DNA of 64,000 nucleotides from Cupriavidus agavae (GCF_004217045.1 NZ_SGXM01000001.1:2356001-2420000), one strand, 5' to 3'. Shown: positions 26,219-36,224, numbered from the stretch's first letter. The notes: generated by a model from the letters alone, not told the origin. A program made the numbers and translations.

Positions 26219-27253
26219 TCAGCTGGCCTTCCAGCGCATGGTTTCGCCGGCCCGCAGCGGCACCAGCGTGGTCTCGCCGTACGGCAGTTCGGCCGGCAAC
26301 TCCCAGTCTTCACGCGTCAGCGTCAGCGTACCGGTATTGCGCGGCAGGCCGTAGAAGGCGGGGCCGTTGAAGCTGGCGAACGCTTCGAGCTTGTCGAGCG
26401 CGTCGGCGGCCTCGAATGCTTCGGCGTACAGCTCCATCGCGTGCAGCGCCGTGTAGCAGCCCGCGCAGCCGCAGGCGTGCTCCTTGAGCCCCTTGGCGTG
26501 GGGCGCGCTGTCGGTGCCCAGGAAGAAGCGATCGCTGCCGGAGGTGGCGGCCTTGACCAGCGCGGCGCGGTGCGTCTCGCGCTTGAGCACCGGCAGGCAG
26601 TAGTAATGGGGACGGATGCCGCCCAGGAAGATCGCGTTGCGGTTGTAGAGCAGGTGATGTGCCGTAATCGTCGCAGCGATCGGACCCTTGGCCTCGGCCA
26701 CGTACTGCGCCGCGTCGGCCGTGGTGATGTGCTCGAACACGACCTTCAGTTCGGGGAAGTCGCGGCGCAGCGGTTCCATCACGCGCTCGATGAACACGGC
26801 CTCGCGGTCGAACAGGTCGATGTCGCTATTGGTGACTTCGCCGTGCACCAGCAGCGGCATGCCCGCGCGCTGCATGGCTTCCAGCGTCGGGGCGCAGCGC
26901 TTGATGTCGGTCACGCCGGCATCGCTGTTGGTCGTGGCGCCGGCCGGGTAGAGCTTCACGGCGTGCACGAAGCCGCTGGCCTTGGCGGCGACGATTTCCT
27001 CGGGCGGCAGGTTGTCGGTCAGGTACAGCGTCATCAGCGGCTCGAACGCCATGCCGGCCGGCAGCGCGGCCAGGATGCGGTCGCGGTAGGCGGCGGCCTG
27101 CGCCACCGTGGTGACCGGCGGCTTCAGGTTCGGCATGACGATGGCGCGCGCGAACTGGCGGGCGGTGTCGGGCAGCACGGCGGACAATGCCGCGCCGTCG
27201 CGCAGGTGCAGGTGCCAGTCGTCCGGGCGGGTAATCGTAATCTTCTGGGTCAT
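26219..27253 (-). CDS. pyrC: Dihydroorotase (type II)
   Basis: Zinc amidohydrolase of pyrimidine synthesis that cyclises carbamoyl-aspartate to dihydroorotate. It has 344 residues, starting [20 protein letters not shown] with metal ligands H14 and H16. The carboxylated lysine is in [17 protein letters not shown] near 100, further histidines are in LVHGEVT and FEHITT, and the catalytic aspartate is in [13 protein letters not shown] near 251. The upstream in-frame MLLVP extension was rejected. The DUF3025 gene follows in the same unit. Confidence 0.96.
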   Translation of the reverse strand: MTQKITITRPDDWHLHLRDGAALSAVLPDTARQFARAIVMPNLKPPVTTVAQAAAYRDRILAALPAGMAFEPLMTLYLTDNLPPEEIVAAKASGFVHAVKLYPAGATTNSDAGVTDIKRCAPTLEAMQRAGMPLLVHGEVTNSDIDLFDREAVFIERVMEPLRRDFPELKVVFEHITTADAAQYVAEAKGPIAATITAHHLLYNRNAIFLGGIRPHYYCLPVLKRETHRAALVKAATSGSDRFFLGTDSAPHAKGLKEHACGCAGCYTALHAMELYAEAFEAADALDKLEAFASFNGPAFYGLPRNTGTLTLTREDWELPAELPYGETTLVPLRAGETMRWKAS

Positions 27254-27268
27254 GGGGACAAGCAACAA

Positions 27269-28564
27269 CTAGAGAATCAGGATGGCGCGGAAATCGTTCA
27301 CATTGGTCCGCGTGGGGCCGGTCACCACGAGGTCGTCCACGGCCTGGAAGAAGCCCCAGGCATCGTGCGCGTCCAGACTGTGCCGGGCCGATACGCCGGC
27401 GGCTTCGGCCCGGGCCAGCGAATCGGGGCCCAGCAGCGCGCCGGCATTGTCTTCGGAGCCGTCGATGCCGTCGGTGTCGGCGGCAATCGCATGGATGCCG
27501 TCGGCGCCGCCCAGTTCGATGGCCAGCGACAGCAGGAACTCGGAGCAACGCCCGCCGCGCGCGCCACTGACGCCGGCCGGCAGGGTGACCGTGCACTCGC
27601 CGCCCGAGATCAGCGCCACGGGCGCGGAGAACGGCGCATTGTACTTGCGAATTTCGCGCACCAGCGCCGCGTAGACACGCGCCACCTCCTGCGCCTCGCC
27701 GGTCACGGTGTCGCCCAGCAGCACGGGTTCGATACCCTGGCGGCGGAACAGCGCCGCCGCGGCCTCCAGGCTGCCGTGGGCGGTGGCGATCATGCGGTTG
27801 TCGACGCGGCCGAAGAGCGGATCGCCCGGCTTTGGCGTTTCGTCGATCTCGCCGCGCGCCCCGCGCTCCAGGTGTGATTGCACGCTGGCCGGCACGGTGG
27901 CGCCAAAGCGCTTCAGGATGCCGAGCGCGTCGGCATAGGTGCTCGGATCGGGTACGGTCGGGCCCGAGGCGATGGCGCTGGGGTCATCCCCCGCCACATC
28001 GGACACGATCAGCGTGGTCACCGGCGCGCGGCTGGCCTGCGCCAGCCGGCCGCCCTGGATGCGCGAGACGTGCTTGCGCACGATGTTCATGTCGGTGATC
28101 GGCGCGCCGCAGCGCAGCAGTTCGCGCGTGGTGGCCTTCAGATCGGCCATCGGGATGCCTTCGGCCGGCAGCGACAGCAGGCTGGATCCGCCGCCGGAGA
28201 CCAGCACGATCAGCCGGTCCTCGGGCCCAAGCGACCGGACGCGCGCCAGGATATCGGCGGCCGCCTGTTCACCGGCCTCGTCCGGCACCGGATGGCCGGC
28301 TTCGATCACGCGGATATGCTCGGTCGGCAGGCCGTGCGCGTAGCGCGTGACCACCACGCCTTCGAGACTGGCGCGGCCGGCGTAGGCGCGCTCTACGGCC
28401 AGCGCCATCGACGCGGCGGCCTTGCCGGCGCCCACCACCAGGGTGCGGCCGCCGGCATGCGGCGGCGGCAGGTGGTCGGCCACGATCTGCAGGGGGTCCG
28501 CGGCAGCAACCGCGGCATGGAAACTTTCGAGCAACAACGTGCGGGGGCAGCCCTGGAAGTTCAT
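27269..28564 (-). CDS. Glycerate 2-kinase (MOFRL/TtuD family)
   Basis: Phosphorylates glycerate to 2-phosphoglycerate. It has 431 residues. The N-terminal DUF4147 domain shows TLVVGAGKAAASMALAVE near 40-57, VIEAGHPVPDEAG and LIVLVSGGGSSLLSLP near 118-133. The C-terminal MOFRL domain shows ALISGGECTVTLP, GARGGRCSEFLLSLA and AADTDGIDGSEDNAGALL near 365-382. It lies 15 bases before pyrC on the same strand. It is usually part of glyoxylate or tartrate degradation; no such partners are nearby. Confidence 0.93.
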   Translation of the reverse strand: MNFQGCPRTLLLESFHAAVAAADPLQIVADHLPPPHAGGRTLVVGAGKAAASMALAVERAYAGRASLEGVVVTRYAHGLPTEHIRVIEAGHPVPDEAGEQAAADILARVRSLGPEDRLIVLVSGGGSSLLSLPAEGIPMADLKATTRELLRCGAPITDMNIVRKHVSRIQGGRLAQASRAPVTTLIVSDVAGDDPSAIASGPTVPDPSTYADALGILKRFGATVPASVQSHLERGARGEIDETPKPGDPLFGRVDNRMIATAHGSLEAAAALFRRQGIEPVLLGDTVTGEAQEVARVYAALVREIRKYNAPFSAPVALISGGECTVTLPAGVSGARGGRCSEFLLSLAIELGGADGIHAIAADTDGIDGSEDNAGALLGPDSLARAEAAGVSARHSLDAHDAWGFFQAVDDLVVTGPTRTNVNDFRAILIL

Positions 28565-28669
28565 CGTGCCTGGCTCCAGGGAAGGTCCGTTCCGATTCCG
28601 TCTCCGGGAATGACAGCGATCTTGTATTGACTCATGGCTGGGAAGGGAGGGGGCTGGCGAGTGCCGCGC

Positions 28670-28698
28670 TTGGCAGCGTCCGGCACGCGAAGGATAAT
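28670..28698 (+). promoter_or_regulatory. Promoter of the YafJ-like gene
   Basis: TTGGCA (28670-28675), 17 bases, GATAAT (28693-28698): a good housekeeping promoter 53 bases before the ATG. Confidence 0.7.
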
Positions 28699-28751
28699 GG
28701 CCCCATTCTATTGCAAAGCGGCAGCCCCCTGCCGTTCACGGTGCCCTCGCC

Positions 28752-29582
28752 ATGTGCCAGCTGCTAGGCATGAACTGCGCCACGCCGACCGACGTGACGT
28801 TTTCCTTTACCGGCTTTGCCGCCCGGGGCGGCCTGACGGACCACCACGCCGACGGTTTCGGCGTGGCGTTCTTCGAGGACAAGGCCTGCCGCCTGTTCAT
28901 CGACAACCAGTCGGCGGGTACCTCGCCGGTGGCGGACCTGATCAAGCGCTACCCGATCAAGTCGAAAAACGTGATCTCGCATATCCGCAAGGCCACGCAG
29001 GGCACGGTCCGGCTCGAAAACTGCCACCCGTTCATGCGCGAACTCTGGGGCCGGCACTGGATCTTCGCCCACAACGGCGACCTGCACGGCTTCGCGCCGT
29101 TCCTGTCTGGCGTCTACCAGCCGGTGGGCGATACCGACAGCGAACTGGCGTTCTGCACGCTGATGCAGGGCCTGCGCAAGCGGTTTCCGGGCTCGCAGCC
29201 GCCGCTCAACGAACTGGGCCATGCGCTGGCCGATATCACGCGGGACATCACGCTGCACGGCGTTTTCAATTTTCTACTATGCAACGGGCAGGCGCTGTTC
29301 GCGCATTGCTCCACGCGGCTGTATTACATCGTGCGGCAGTGGCCGTTCTCCAAGGCGCATCTGATCGATGCGGACCTGTCGATCGATTTTGCCCAGGTCA
29401 CCACGCCGGACGACCGCGTGGCCGTGATCGCCACCGCGCCGCTGACCGACAACGAGACGTGGACGCAGTTCGCCCCGGGCGAGCTGATCATGTTCGAGAA
29501 CGGGAAGCCCGTCATGACGTGGACGGTACCGATTCCGCCCGAGGTGCAGGCGAAGAATGCCGCGAACGCGGCTTGTACTTGA
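28752..29582 (+). CDS. Class II glutamine amidotransferase (YafJ-like)
   Basis: Ntn-hydrolase-type amidotransferase of 276 residues. The nucleophile is Cys2 after Met removal (MCQLLGMNCATPTDVTFSF). Other active-site segments are HADGFGVAFF near 32-41, SHIRKATQGTVRLENCHPF near 76-94, FAHNGDLHGF near 105-114 and DTDSELAF near 126-133. The family resembles the glutaminase domain of PurF but lacks a synthetase domain; the true substrate of YafJ is unknown. Palindrome copy 2 follows its stop. Confidence 0.88.
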   Translation: MCQLLGMNCATPTDVTFSFTGFAARGGLTDHHADGFGVAFFEDKACRLFIDNQSAGTSPVADLIKRYPIKSKNVISHIRKATQGTVRLENCHPFMRELWGRHWIFAHNGDLHGFAPFLSGVYQPVGDTDSELAFCTLMQGLRKRFPGSQPPLNELGHALADITRDITLHGVFNFLLCNGQALFAHCSTRLYYIVRQWPFSKAHLIDADLSIDFAQVTTPDDRVAVIATAPLTDNETWTQFAPGELIMFENGKPVMTWTVPIPPEVQAKNAANAACT

Positions 29583-29589
29583 GGGGTGT

Positions 29590-29616
29590 CCCCTCTCCCG
29601 CGCGGCGGGAGAGGGG
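29590..29616. repeat. Dispersed GC palindrome, copy 2
   Basis: CCCCTCTCCCGC, a 3-base loop GCG, GCGGGAGAGGGG. It lies between the tail-to-tail stops of the YafJ-like gene (29582) and the glutamate transporter ATPase (29625), so it could terminate both. Confidence 0.85.
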
Positions 29617-29624
29617 AGCAAACA

Positions 29625-30359
29625 TCAGTGCTGCAGGATCTTTGAGAGGAACTGGCGGGCGCGTTCGGAGCGGGCTTCGATGTTGCCGAAGAACTCTTCC
29701 TTGGCGCAGTCTTCCACGATCTTGCCGGCGTCCATGAAGATCACGCGGTTGGCCACCTTGCGGGCGAAGCCCATCTCGTGGGTCACGCACATCATGGTCA
29801 TGCCTTCGTTGGCCAGCTGCACCATCACGTCGAGCACTTCGTTGACCATTTCCGGGTCAAGTGCCGAAGTCGGCTCATCGAACAGCATGCAGATCGGATC
29901 CATCGACAGCGCGCGGGCAATTGCCACGCGCTGCTGCTGGCCGCCCGACAGCTGACCGGGGTACTTGTCCGCCTGGCTCTTCAGGCCCACGCGTTCCAGG
30001 TACTTCAGGCCCTTGGCGTTGGCTTCGTCCTTCGAGCGGCCCAGCACCTTCATCTGCGCGATGGTCAGGTTCTCGGTGATCGACAGGTGCGGGAACAGTT
30101 CGAAGTTCTGGAAGACCATGCCCACGCGCGAGCGCAGCTTGGGCAGGTTGGTCTTCGGGTTGCCCACCGAGGTGCCATCCACGAGGATGTCGCCCTTCTG
30201 GAACGGCTCCAGCGCGTTCACGGTCTTGATCAGCGTCGACTTGCCCGAGCCCGACGGGCCGCACACCACCACCACTTCGCCCTTGGCCACCTTGGTGGTG
30301 CAGTCGGTCAGCACCTGGAAGGCGCCGTACCACTTGGAAACGTTATTAATCTCGATCAT
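29625..30359 (-). CDS. gltL: Glutamate/aspartate ABC transporter ATP-binding subunit
   Basis: ATPase of a polar amino acid importer, 244 residues. Walker [10 protein letters not shown] is near residue 33, the ABC signature [15 protein letters not shown] near 135, Walker [15 protein letters not shown] near 155 and the H-loop VTHEMGFA near 193. The start at 30359 ([12 protein letters not shown]) overlaps the gltK stop by four bases; the upstream in-frame codons are inside gltK. It is the last gene of gltI-gltJ-gltK-gltL. Confidence 0.93.
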   Translation of the reverse strand: MIEINNVSKWYGAFQVLTDCTTKVAKGEVVVVCGPSGSGKSTLIKTVNALEPFQKGDILVDGTSVGNPKTNLPKLRSRVGMVFQNFELFPHLSITENLTIAQMKVLGRSKDEANAKGLKYLERVGLKSQADKYPGQLSGGQQQRVAIARALSMDPICMLFDEPTSALDPEMVNEVLDVMVQLANEGMTMMCVTHEMGFARKVANRVIFMDAGKIVEDCAKEEFFGNIEARSERARQFLSKILQH

Positions 30360-31039
30360 ACGGCCACCTTTTTCTGATAACGCTTGACCAGCAGCGAAGC
30401 GGAGAAACAAATGATGAAGTACACGAGGCCGGCGAACAGCAGCATTTCGACGATGCGGCCGTCACGTTCGCCAATGCCGTAGGCCTGGCCGAAGAAGTCC
30501 GCCAGCGCGCTCACGTAGACCAGCGAGGTATCCTGGAACAGGATGATGCCCTGCGTCAGCAGCAGCGGCACCATGTTGCGGAACGCCTGCGGCAGGATCA
30601 CCAGCCGCATGGTCTGGCCATAGGTCATGCCCAGCGCCTGCGCGGCGAACATCTGCCCGCGCGACACGCTCTGGATACCGGCGCGGATGATTTCCGAGTA
30701 GTACGCGGCCTCGAACAGCGAGAACGCGATCAGCGCGGAAGTCATGCGCAGATCCGATGCGGCCGACAGGTTGAACACCTTCTGCAGCAGCTGCGGGATG
30801 ATCAGGAAGAACCACAGCAGCACCATCACCAGCGGGATGGACCGGAACAGCGTCACGTACGCCTGCGCGAACCAGTTCAGCGGCTTGACCGACGAGAGCC
30901 GCATCATCGCCAGGATCGTGCCCCAGACGATGCCCACGATCACCGCCGTGACCGTGATTTTTAAAGAAACGGCCATGCCCTCGCCGAGCACGTGCAGCGT
31001 GGACGCGTTGATCGAGCTGAAATCGAATTCGTATGCCAT
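30356..31039 (-). CDS. gltK: Glutamate/aspartate ABC transporter permease GltK
   Basis: Inner-membrane permease of 227 residues with the HisM-type EAA loop ([20 protein letters not shown] near 128-147) and several helices, for example [20 protein letters not shown] near 25-44. It works as a heterodimer with GltJ. It starts 11 bases after gltJ, and its stop overlaps gltL. Confidence 0.92.
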   Translation of the reverse strand: MAYEFDFSSINASTLHVLGEGMAVSLKITVTAVIVGIVWGTILAMMRLSSVKPLNWFAQAYVTLFRSIPLVMVLLWFFLIIPQLLQKVFNLSAASDLRMTSALIAFSLFEAAYYSEIIRAGIQSVSRGQMFAAQALGMTYGQTMRLVILPQAFRNMVPLLLTQGIILFQDTSLVYVSALADFFGQAYGIGERDGRIVEMLLFAGLVYFIICFSASLLVKRYQKKVAV

Positions 31040-31050
31040 GTTCCAGCTCC

Positions 31051-31779
31051 TTACTTGCTGCCGATGAAGCCCGGCACGCGGGTACGGCGTTCCACCCAGC
31101 GCATCAGGAACATCACCGTGAAGTTGATCAGCGCGTACAGCACCGTGACCGCGATGAACGACTCATACGGGCGCGCCGTGTAGTCCACCAGCTGGCGGCC
31201 CTGGGCGGCCAGTTCCAGCAGGCCGATGGTCGATGCCACCGCCGAGTTCTTGAAGATGTTCAGGAACTCGGAGGTGATCGGCGGCACGATGACGCGGAAG
31301 GCCATCGGCAGCAGCACGTGGCGGTACGTCTGGGCCAGCGTGAAACCCATGGCCAGGCCAGCGTTTCGCTGGCCGCGCGGCAGCGAGTTGATACCCGAGC
31401 GCACCTGTTCGCAGACCCGGGCGGCCGTGAAGGTGCCCAGGCAGACCATGGCGGCCAGGAACTGCTGGGTGAACGGGTTCATCTGCTTGATGGCTTCGCC
31501 GCCCGGCAGTAGCTCGGGGCCCACGAAGTACCAGATGAACAGTTGCACCAGCAGCGGAATGTTCCGGAAGATCTCGACGTAGGTGGCGGCAAACCCCGAC
31601 AGCCACTTGTTCGGGACCGTGCGCAGCACGCCCAGCACCGAGCCGAGAACAAGGGCGATCACCCACGACGACAGGCCCAGCGCGATCGTCACCTTGAGAC
31701 CGGAGATCATCCAGTCCAGGTACGTCTCGTTGGAAGCGGCCTGCTCGAGGAAGACTCCCCAGTGAAAAGCGTAATCCAT
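31051..31779 (-). CDS. gltJ: Glutamate/aspartate ABC transporter permease GltJ
   Basis: Inner-membrane permease of 242 residues. Its EAA loop is [20 protein letters not shown] near 132-151, and the N-terminal helices include [20 protein letters not shown] near 27-46. The N-terminus [14 protein letters not shown] is family-typical for GltJ. A terminator-like hairpin lies 17 bases upstream, separating it from the binding-protein gene. Confidence 0.92.
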   Translation of the reverse strand: MDYAFHWGVFLEQAASNETYLDWMISGLKVTIALGLSSWVIALVLGSVLGVLRTVPNKWLSGFAATYVEIFRNIPLLVQLFIWYFVGPELLPGGEAIKQMNPFTQQFLAAMVCLGTFTAARVCEQVRSGINSLPRGQRNAGLAMGFTLAQTYRHVLLPMAFRVIVPPITSEFLNIFKNSAVASTIGLLELAAQGRQLVDYTARPYESFIAVTVLYALINFTVMFLMRWVERRTRVPGFIGSK

Positions 31780-31790
31780 AGTGCGTCCTC

Positions 31791-31823
31791 AAAAAGAAAC
31801 GGAAGGACTGCTCCTTCCGTTTC
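31791..31823 (-). terminator. Intra-operon hairpin between gltI and gltJ
   Basis: On minus, GAAACGGAAGGA, loop GCAG, TCCTTCCGTTTC, then TTTTT: a 12-bp stem with U-tract (stem 31796-31823, tract 31791-31795). It lies between the binding-protein gene and the permease genes, so it should act as a partial terminator giving more GltI than membrane subunits. Confidence 0.85.
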
Positions 31824-31844
31824 GCACTGCGCCAATCGCTAAGA

Positions 31845-32744
31845 TCAGTCGAGTGCCTTGTCGTTCGGGTTCTTGAAGAGCGCCTTCATGTCTTCCGACA
31901 GCGGGAAGTCCAGGTTCAGGCCCTTCGGAGGCACCGGCTGCTGGAACCACTTCGTGTACATGGTGTTGATCGAACCATCCTTCATCAGGCCGGCGATCAC
32001 GGTATCGGACAGCTTCTTGAACGGCACGTCGTCCTTGCGGATCATGCAGCCGTACGATTCACGCGATTGCGGCTTGCCCACCACGATCCAGTCGTTCGGG
32101 TTCTTGGCCTTGGCGCGTTCGCCGTAGAGCAGCGCGTCGTCCATCATGAACGCCACGGCACGGCCCGATTCCAGCGTCAGGAACGACTGGCCATGGTCCT
32201 TGGTGCTGATGATGTTGATGCCCAGCTTCTGGTCGTCGTTCATCTTGCGCAGCAGGCGCTCGGACGTCGTGCCAGCCGTGGTCACGACATTCTTGCCCTT
32301 CAGGTCGGCCCAGTCCTTGATGCCGCCGTCCTTCTTCACCATGATGCGCGTGCCGATGATGAAGATGCTGTTCGTGAACGAGGCCTGCTTCTGGCGCTCG
32401 AGGTTGTTCGTGGTCGAGCCGCACTCGATATCGATCGTGCCGTTCTGCAGCAGCGTGATGCGGTTCTGCGACGTGATCGGAATTTCCTTGACCTGCAGGT
32501 TCGGCAGCTTCAGCTGGTTCTTCACGGCTTCCACGATCTTCATGTTGATATCGTAGGAATAGCCGACCTGGCGCACGCCGCCCAGGTTGTAGTTGAAGGG
32601 GATCGAGGATTCCCGCACGCCCAGCGTGATGACACCCGTGTCCTTGATCTTCTGCAGCGTACCCGTCAGCGGCTCAGCTGCCTGCGCGCTCGCGCACAAC
32701 ACCCCTGCCGCAATCATCAGGCCTGCCAACTTGGCAACATTCAT
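31845..32744 (-). CDS. gltI: Glutamate/aspartate ABC transporter substrate-binding protein
   Basis: Periplasmic binding protein of 299 residues with a signal peptide (residues 1-22, ending ASAQA). The SBP family 3 fold is shown by GVITLGVRESSIPFNYNLGG near 37-56, VGYSYDINMKIVEAV, and the ligand-site segments NGTIDIECGSTTNN near 101-114 and TTAGTTSERLL near 154-164. These match glutamate/aspartate-binding GltI. The ATG has an AAGGAGATG ribosome site. It is first in the operon. Confidence 0.94.
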   Translation of the reverse strand: MNVAKLAGLMIAAGVLCASAQAAEPLTGTLQKIKDTGVITLGVRESSIPFNYNLGGVRQVGYSYDINMKIVEAVKNQLKLPNLQVKEIPITSQNRITLLQNGTIDIECGSTTNNLERQKQASFTNSIFIIGTRIMVKKDGGIKDWADLKGKNVVTTAGTTSERLLRKMNDDQKLGINIISTKDHGQSFLTLESGRAVAFMMDDALLYGERAKAKNPNDWIVVGKPQSRESYGCMIRKDDVPFKKLSDTVIAGLMKDGSINTMYTKWFQQPVPPKGLNLDFPLSEDMKALFKNPNDKALD

Positions 32745-33057
32745 AACATCTCCTTGACCTTGAAGAGAAAGGCGGGACTGTATCAGACTGTCCCACCGGC
32801 GAAACAGTATTGCTTAGCTCGTCACCCAAGACAACGGGTTTTTCCCCTAACTGGTGCCGCATCGGGCAGGGTTTCGCGGCATTGCGCCAAAATGAGACAC
32901 AAGTGCGCACCGATACTTGGCATCGTTTCAAACCCCTGATAACAAAAAACGCGGCAATCGGAGCCATCCGATCGCCGCGTTCCCGGAGCAGCGGGAAACC
33001 GGTGGTTTTTGCTGCATCGCAGCAAACCGGTTCCCGCGTGTCATGCCCGCCCTCGCC
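32745..33057. other. gltI promoter region and gdhA terminator region
   Basis: This 313-base gap holds the control region of gltI (including an imperfect GGGAC...GTCCC inverted repeat at 32774-32794 in the leader) and, on its right half, the gdhA terminator at 32944-32979. A clear -35/-10 pair for gltI is not obvious. I see no gene. Confidence 0.6.
32944..32979 (-). terminator. Terminator after gdhA
   Basis: CGCGGCAATCGGA (32950-32962) pairs with TCCGATCGCCGCG (32967-32979) with one G-U type mismatch. On minus it is followed by a six-T run. Confidence 0.9.
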
Positions 33058-34365
33058 TCAGGGATACAGGCCGCGCATTTCGCGGGCCTGGAGGATGCGC
33101 GTACAGGCAACGATGAATGCCGCCGTACGCAGCGTGACCTTGTTTTCCTGGGCAACCTGCCAGATTGCCCGGAAAGCTTCTTGCATGATCCGTACCAGGC
33201 GCTCGTTGATCTCCTCCTCGGTCCAGAAGAAGCTCGAGAAATCCTGCACCCACTCGAAATAGGACACCGTCACGCCGCCGGCGTTGGCAATCACGTCCGG
33301 GCAGACCAGGATATTGCGCTCGCGCAGGATATCGTCGGCCTGCGGCGTGGTCGGGCCGTTGGCGCCCTCGATGACCAGCTTTGCCGTGATCTTCGGCGCG
33401 TTCTGGGCCGTGATCTGGCCTTCCAGCGCGGCCGGGATCAGGATGTCGCAGTCGACCTCCCAGAACTGGTCGCCCTTCAGGACTTCGGCCTGGAAGCCGT
33501 CGATCGTGCCGCTGTGCGACGCGTATTCCATCATTGCCGGCACATCCAGCCCGGCCGGGTTGTACAGCGTGGTGCGGTGGTCCTGCACCGCCACCACCTT
33601 CGCGCCGGCCTCCTGGAACAGCCTGGCGGCCACGGCGCCCACATTGCCGAAGCCCTGCACGGCCACGCGCGCACCCTTGACGTCCATGCCGAGGTTGCGG
33701 GCGGCTTCCGAACCCACCACGAACACGCCACGGCCGGTGGCCTCGTGGCGGCCCAGCGAGCCGCCGAGCGAGATCGGCTTGCCGGTCACCACGCCGGTGG
33801 ACGTGCTGCCCGAGTTCATCGAGTAGGTATCCATCATCCAGGCCATGACCTGGGCGTTGGTGTTGACGTCCGGCGCCGGGATGTCCTTGTTCGGCCCGAT
33901 GATGATGTTGATTTCGCTGGTGTAGCGGCGCGTCAGGCGTTCCAGCTCGCCCTTGGACAGCGTGCGCGGATCAACGCGGATGCCGCCCTTGGCACCGCCG
34001 TAGGGCACGTTCACGGCCGCGTTCTTCACCGACATCCAGGCCGACAGCGCCATCACCTCGGACAGCGTCACGTCCTGGTGGAAGCGCACGCCGCCCTTGC
34101 CGGGGCCGCGCGACAGGTTGTGCTGCACGCGGTAGCCCTCGTAGTGGGCAATGGTGCCGTTGTCCAGCTCGATGGGTACGTCGACGATCAGCGCGCGCTT
34201 GGGGCGCTTGAGGGTTTCGACCCAGCGTGCCAGCGAGCCCAGGTAAGGCGTGACACGGTCGACCTGCTGCAGGTAGATGCCCCACGGGCCGAGATTGTCG
34301 GCATTCAGGTAGGAAGGCAGGGCATGGGCGTTCGAGACGTTGTACGTCGGTGCTGCGGAAGACAT
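33058..34365 (-). CDS. gdhA: Glutamate dehydrogenase
   Basis: Interconverts glutamate and 2-oxoglutarate plus ammonia. It has 435 residues. The substrate domain includes [13 protein letters not shown] near 88-100 and the catalytic lysine region [15 protein letters not shown] near 119-133. The dinucleotide domain includes [17 protein letters not shown] near 225-241. [13 protein letters not shown] near 333 is the hinge glycine-rich loop. Whether it prefers NAD or NADP cannot be told by eye. It neighbours the glutamate importer (downstream) and a LysR gene (upstream). Confidence 0.95.
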   Translation of the reverse strand: MSSAAPTYNVSNAHALPSYLNADNLGPWGIYLQQVDRVTPYLGSLARWVETLKRPKRALIVDVPIELDNGTIAHYEGYRVQHNLSRGPGKGGVRFHQDVTLSEVMALSAWMSVKNAAVNVPYGGAKGGIRVDPRTLSKGELERLTRRYTSEINIIIGPNKDIPAPDVNTNAQVMAWMMDTYSMNSGSTSTGVVTGKPISLGGSLGRHEATGRGVFVVGSEAARNLGMDVKGARVAVQGFGNVGAVAARLFQEAGAKVVAVQDHRTTLYNPAGLDVPAMMEYASHSGTIDGFQAEVLKGDQFWEVDCDILIPAALEGQITAQNAPKITAKLVIEGANGPTTPQADDILRERNILVCPDVIANAGGVTVSYFEWVQDFSSFFWTEEEINERLVRIMQEAFRAIWQVAQENKVTLRTAAFIVACTRILQAREMRGLYP

Positions 34366-34476
34366 CGTAGGTTTCCGAGTGAAGGTGACTCGCAGGATAT
34401 CGGCGCCACCCCGCGCCGATCCAATGCCGTTTGTTCATCCCGCCCGGCACGGTTATGCAAGGCGCGCATAACGTTG

Positions 34477-35430
34477 TCAGCCAGCCGGGGCGGTCAGCGC
34501 GGCCCAGACCTTGTCCACGAACTGGCGCTTGCGGCGTTGCGGCCCGCCGCGCCGCTCCGAGCCGTTATCGGACGGGCGTTCCCGGTACAGCCGGATTTCC
34601 ATGTCGATCGACTGCGGCAGCCCGCGCGCCGCCTCGGCCCGGACCAGGCGGCCGGCGGCCACGTCGTCGCGCACCGCGCTTTCTGGCAAAAATGCCATGC
34701 CGTGGCCGGCCAGCGCCATGACCTTGAGCGCCTCCGCCATATCGGTCTCGTAGCATTTGTCGAGCTTCAGGGTGTCGGCGGACTCCGCCAGCAGCATGTC
34801 CACCATCCGTCCGAGGAAGGCATTGGGCGTGTAGCTCAGGAACGGAACCGGCTTCTTGTCGGTGCCGGGCAGGCGGAACAGCGGGCGTCCGGTGGCGTCC
34901 GGCACGCTGTACGGCGACAGCCGCTCCGTGCCGAGCACGAGCATGTCGTAGTGCGCCGGGTCGAGCTGGATGGCCTGCCGGGCGTGGTGGTAGACCATGA
35001 CCAGGTCGCAGCCGCCTTCCACGAGCATCAGCACCGCGTCATGGACATTGAGCGCCCGCAGCCGGCAGGGCAGCGTGCCGACCTTGCGCTCCACACCCTT
35101 GAGCCATTCCGGGAAGAACGTCAGCGACAGCGTGTGGGGCACGGCAAATTCGAGCACCTGGGCGTTGGCCGAGCGCTGCCCGCGCATCAGCGCGCGGGTC
35201 TCGCTGACCTGCGCCAGCATCGCCAGCGCCTGCTCGTAGAACACCTTGCCGGCCGGCGTCAGGCTGGTGGGATAGCTCGACCGGTCGATCAGCTCGGTGC
35301 CTACCCACGCCTCGAGCGACTGGATCCGGCGCGAGAACGCCGGCTGCGTGACGTGCCGCAGCTCCGCCGAGCGCGAGAAGCTGTGCGTCTCGGCCAGGCT
35401 GACGAAGTCTTCAAGCCATTTGATTTCCAT
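34477..35430 (-). CDS. LysR-type transcriptional regulator
   Basis: Regulator of 317 residues. The N-terminal winged HTH reads MEIKWLEDFVSLAETHSFSR then SAELRHVTQPAFSRRIQSLE (recognition helix near 28-48), followed by the LysR_substrate domain. The start at 35430 (MEIKW) fits LysR convention; the longer in-frame extension overlaps the divergent promoter region. It is upstream of gdhA on the same strand (111-base gap) and divergent from the cysteine-dioxygenase-like gene, so either could be its target. Confidence 0.93.
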   Translation of the reverse strand: MEIKWLEDFVSLAETHSFSRSAELRHVTQPAFSRRIQSLEAWVGTELIDRSSYPTSLTPAGKVFYEQALAMLAQVSETRALMRGQRSANAQVLEFAVPHTLSLTFFPEWLKGVERKVGTLPCRLRALNVHDAVLMLVEGGCDLVMVYHHARQAIQLDPAHYDMLVLGTERLSPYSVPDATGRPLFRLPGTDKKPVPFLSYTPNAFLGRMVDMLLAESADTLKLDKCYETDMAEALKVMALAGHGMAFLPESAVRDDVAAGRLVRAEAARGLPQSIDMEIRLYRERPSDNGSERRGGPQRRKRQFVDKVWAALTAPAG

Positions 35431-35559
35431 GCCGCGGATTATCGCCTGCAGGCCGGGACCGCGCACCGGCACGGAAATATTTTTCCTCGCATCCGACCAT
35501 CTGTAGAACAGGATTACACTATCCGGGCATTCTGGATCGTTTTTTGCAGGTTTGTGCTC

Positions 35560-35567
35560 GGAGGAGG
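35560..35567 (+). promoter_or_regulatory. Strong ribosome binding site before two overlapping ATGs
   Basis: GGAGGAGG is followed by ATG at 35576 (wrong frame) and ATG at 35580 (frame of the cysteine-dioxygenase-like gene) in the junction ATGGATG. It decides the start in favour of 35580 over the ATG at 35613, which has no clear ribosome site. Confidence 0.6.
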
Positions 35568-35579
35568 CCACTAAGATGG

Positions 35580-36170
35580 ATGCCATCGCATACCAACCAG
35601 AACAAGCGAGCCATGCAAGCGACCGCCACCCCCTTCGTCACCCCGGTTCCCGCCGTCCCCGGACCCCTGGCCCTGCTGGCCACCGGCATGGACGCCACGC
35701 TGTCCCACAGCGCGCGCACCGTAGCCGAGCACCTGGCCGCCAGCCTGACCGATACCGACGCGCTGCTGGCCAGCCTGCCGCCCGGCGCGCTGGCAGGCAG
35801 CCCGGACCGCTACACGCGGCATCTGGTGTACGCCGATCCGTACGAACGTTTCTCGGTCATGCTGCTGATCTGGCGTCCGGGCCAGCACAGCCCGGTGCAC
35901 GGCCATCGCGCCTGGTGCGCCTACCGCGTGCTGCGCGGCACGCTGGCCGAACGCCACTACCGCTGGAACCCCGAGAACCGCACCGCCACGCAGGTGGGCG
36001 CCGCAACACGGGAAGCCGGCGACACCTTCAGCGTGCCGGCCGGGCTGCAGCATATCCACGCGCTCGGCAACGACAGCCACGACATCGCCGTTTCCCTGCA
36101 CATCTACGGCGTGGATCGGGACAATATCGCCACGGGCGTCAACCTGCTCGTGGATACCATTGTCAGCTGA
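35580..36170 (+). CDS. Cysteine dioxygenase-like cupin
   Basis: Thiol dioxygenase family protein of 196 residues from the ATG at 35580, or 185 from 35613. The cupin iron site shows as HSPVHGHRAWCAYRVLRGTL near 112-131 (two histidines two apart, then a conserved Cys) and the third histidine in VPAGLQHIHALGN near 161. This fits cysteine dioxygenase or 3-mercaptopropionate dioxygenase, which oxidise a thiol to a sulfinate. Which substrate is used is open. It is flanked by LysR and Lrp/AsnC regulators. Confidence 0.8.
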   Translation: MPSHTNQNKRAMQATATPFVTPVPAVPGPLALLATGMDATLSHSARTVAEHLAASLTDTDALLASLPPGALAGSPDRYTRHLVYADPYERFSVMLLIWRPGQHSPVHGHRAWCAYRVLRGTLAERHYRWNPENRTATQVGAATREAGDTFSVPAGLQHIHALGNDSHDIAVSLHIYGVDRDNIATGVNLLVDTIVS

Positions 36171-36224
36171 CCCCCTGCCATGAGGCGGCGGGGGCTGGCA
36201 TTCACCCCCCTACCGTGACATCCC

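Noticed and set aside
26144..27877. A 577-codon open frame on plus, antisense to pyrC and glycerate kinase
   Set aside because: Antisense shadow; no family motifs.
32917..35574. An 885-codon open frame on plus, antisense to gdhA and the LysR gene
   Set aside because: Antisense shadow; gdhA and the LysR gene have clear family motifs in the other strand.
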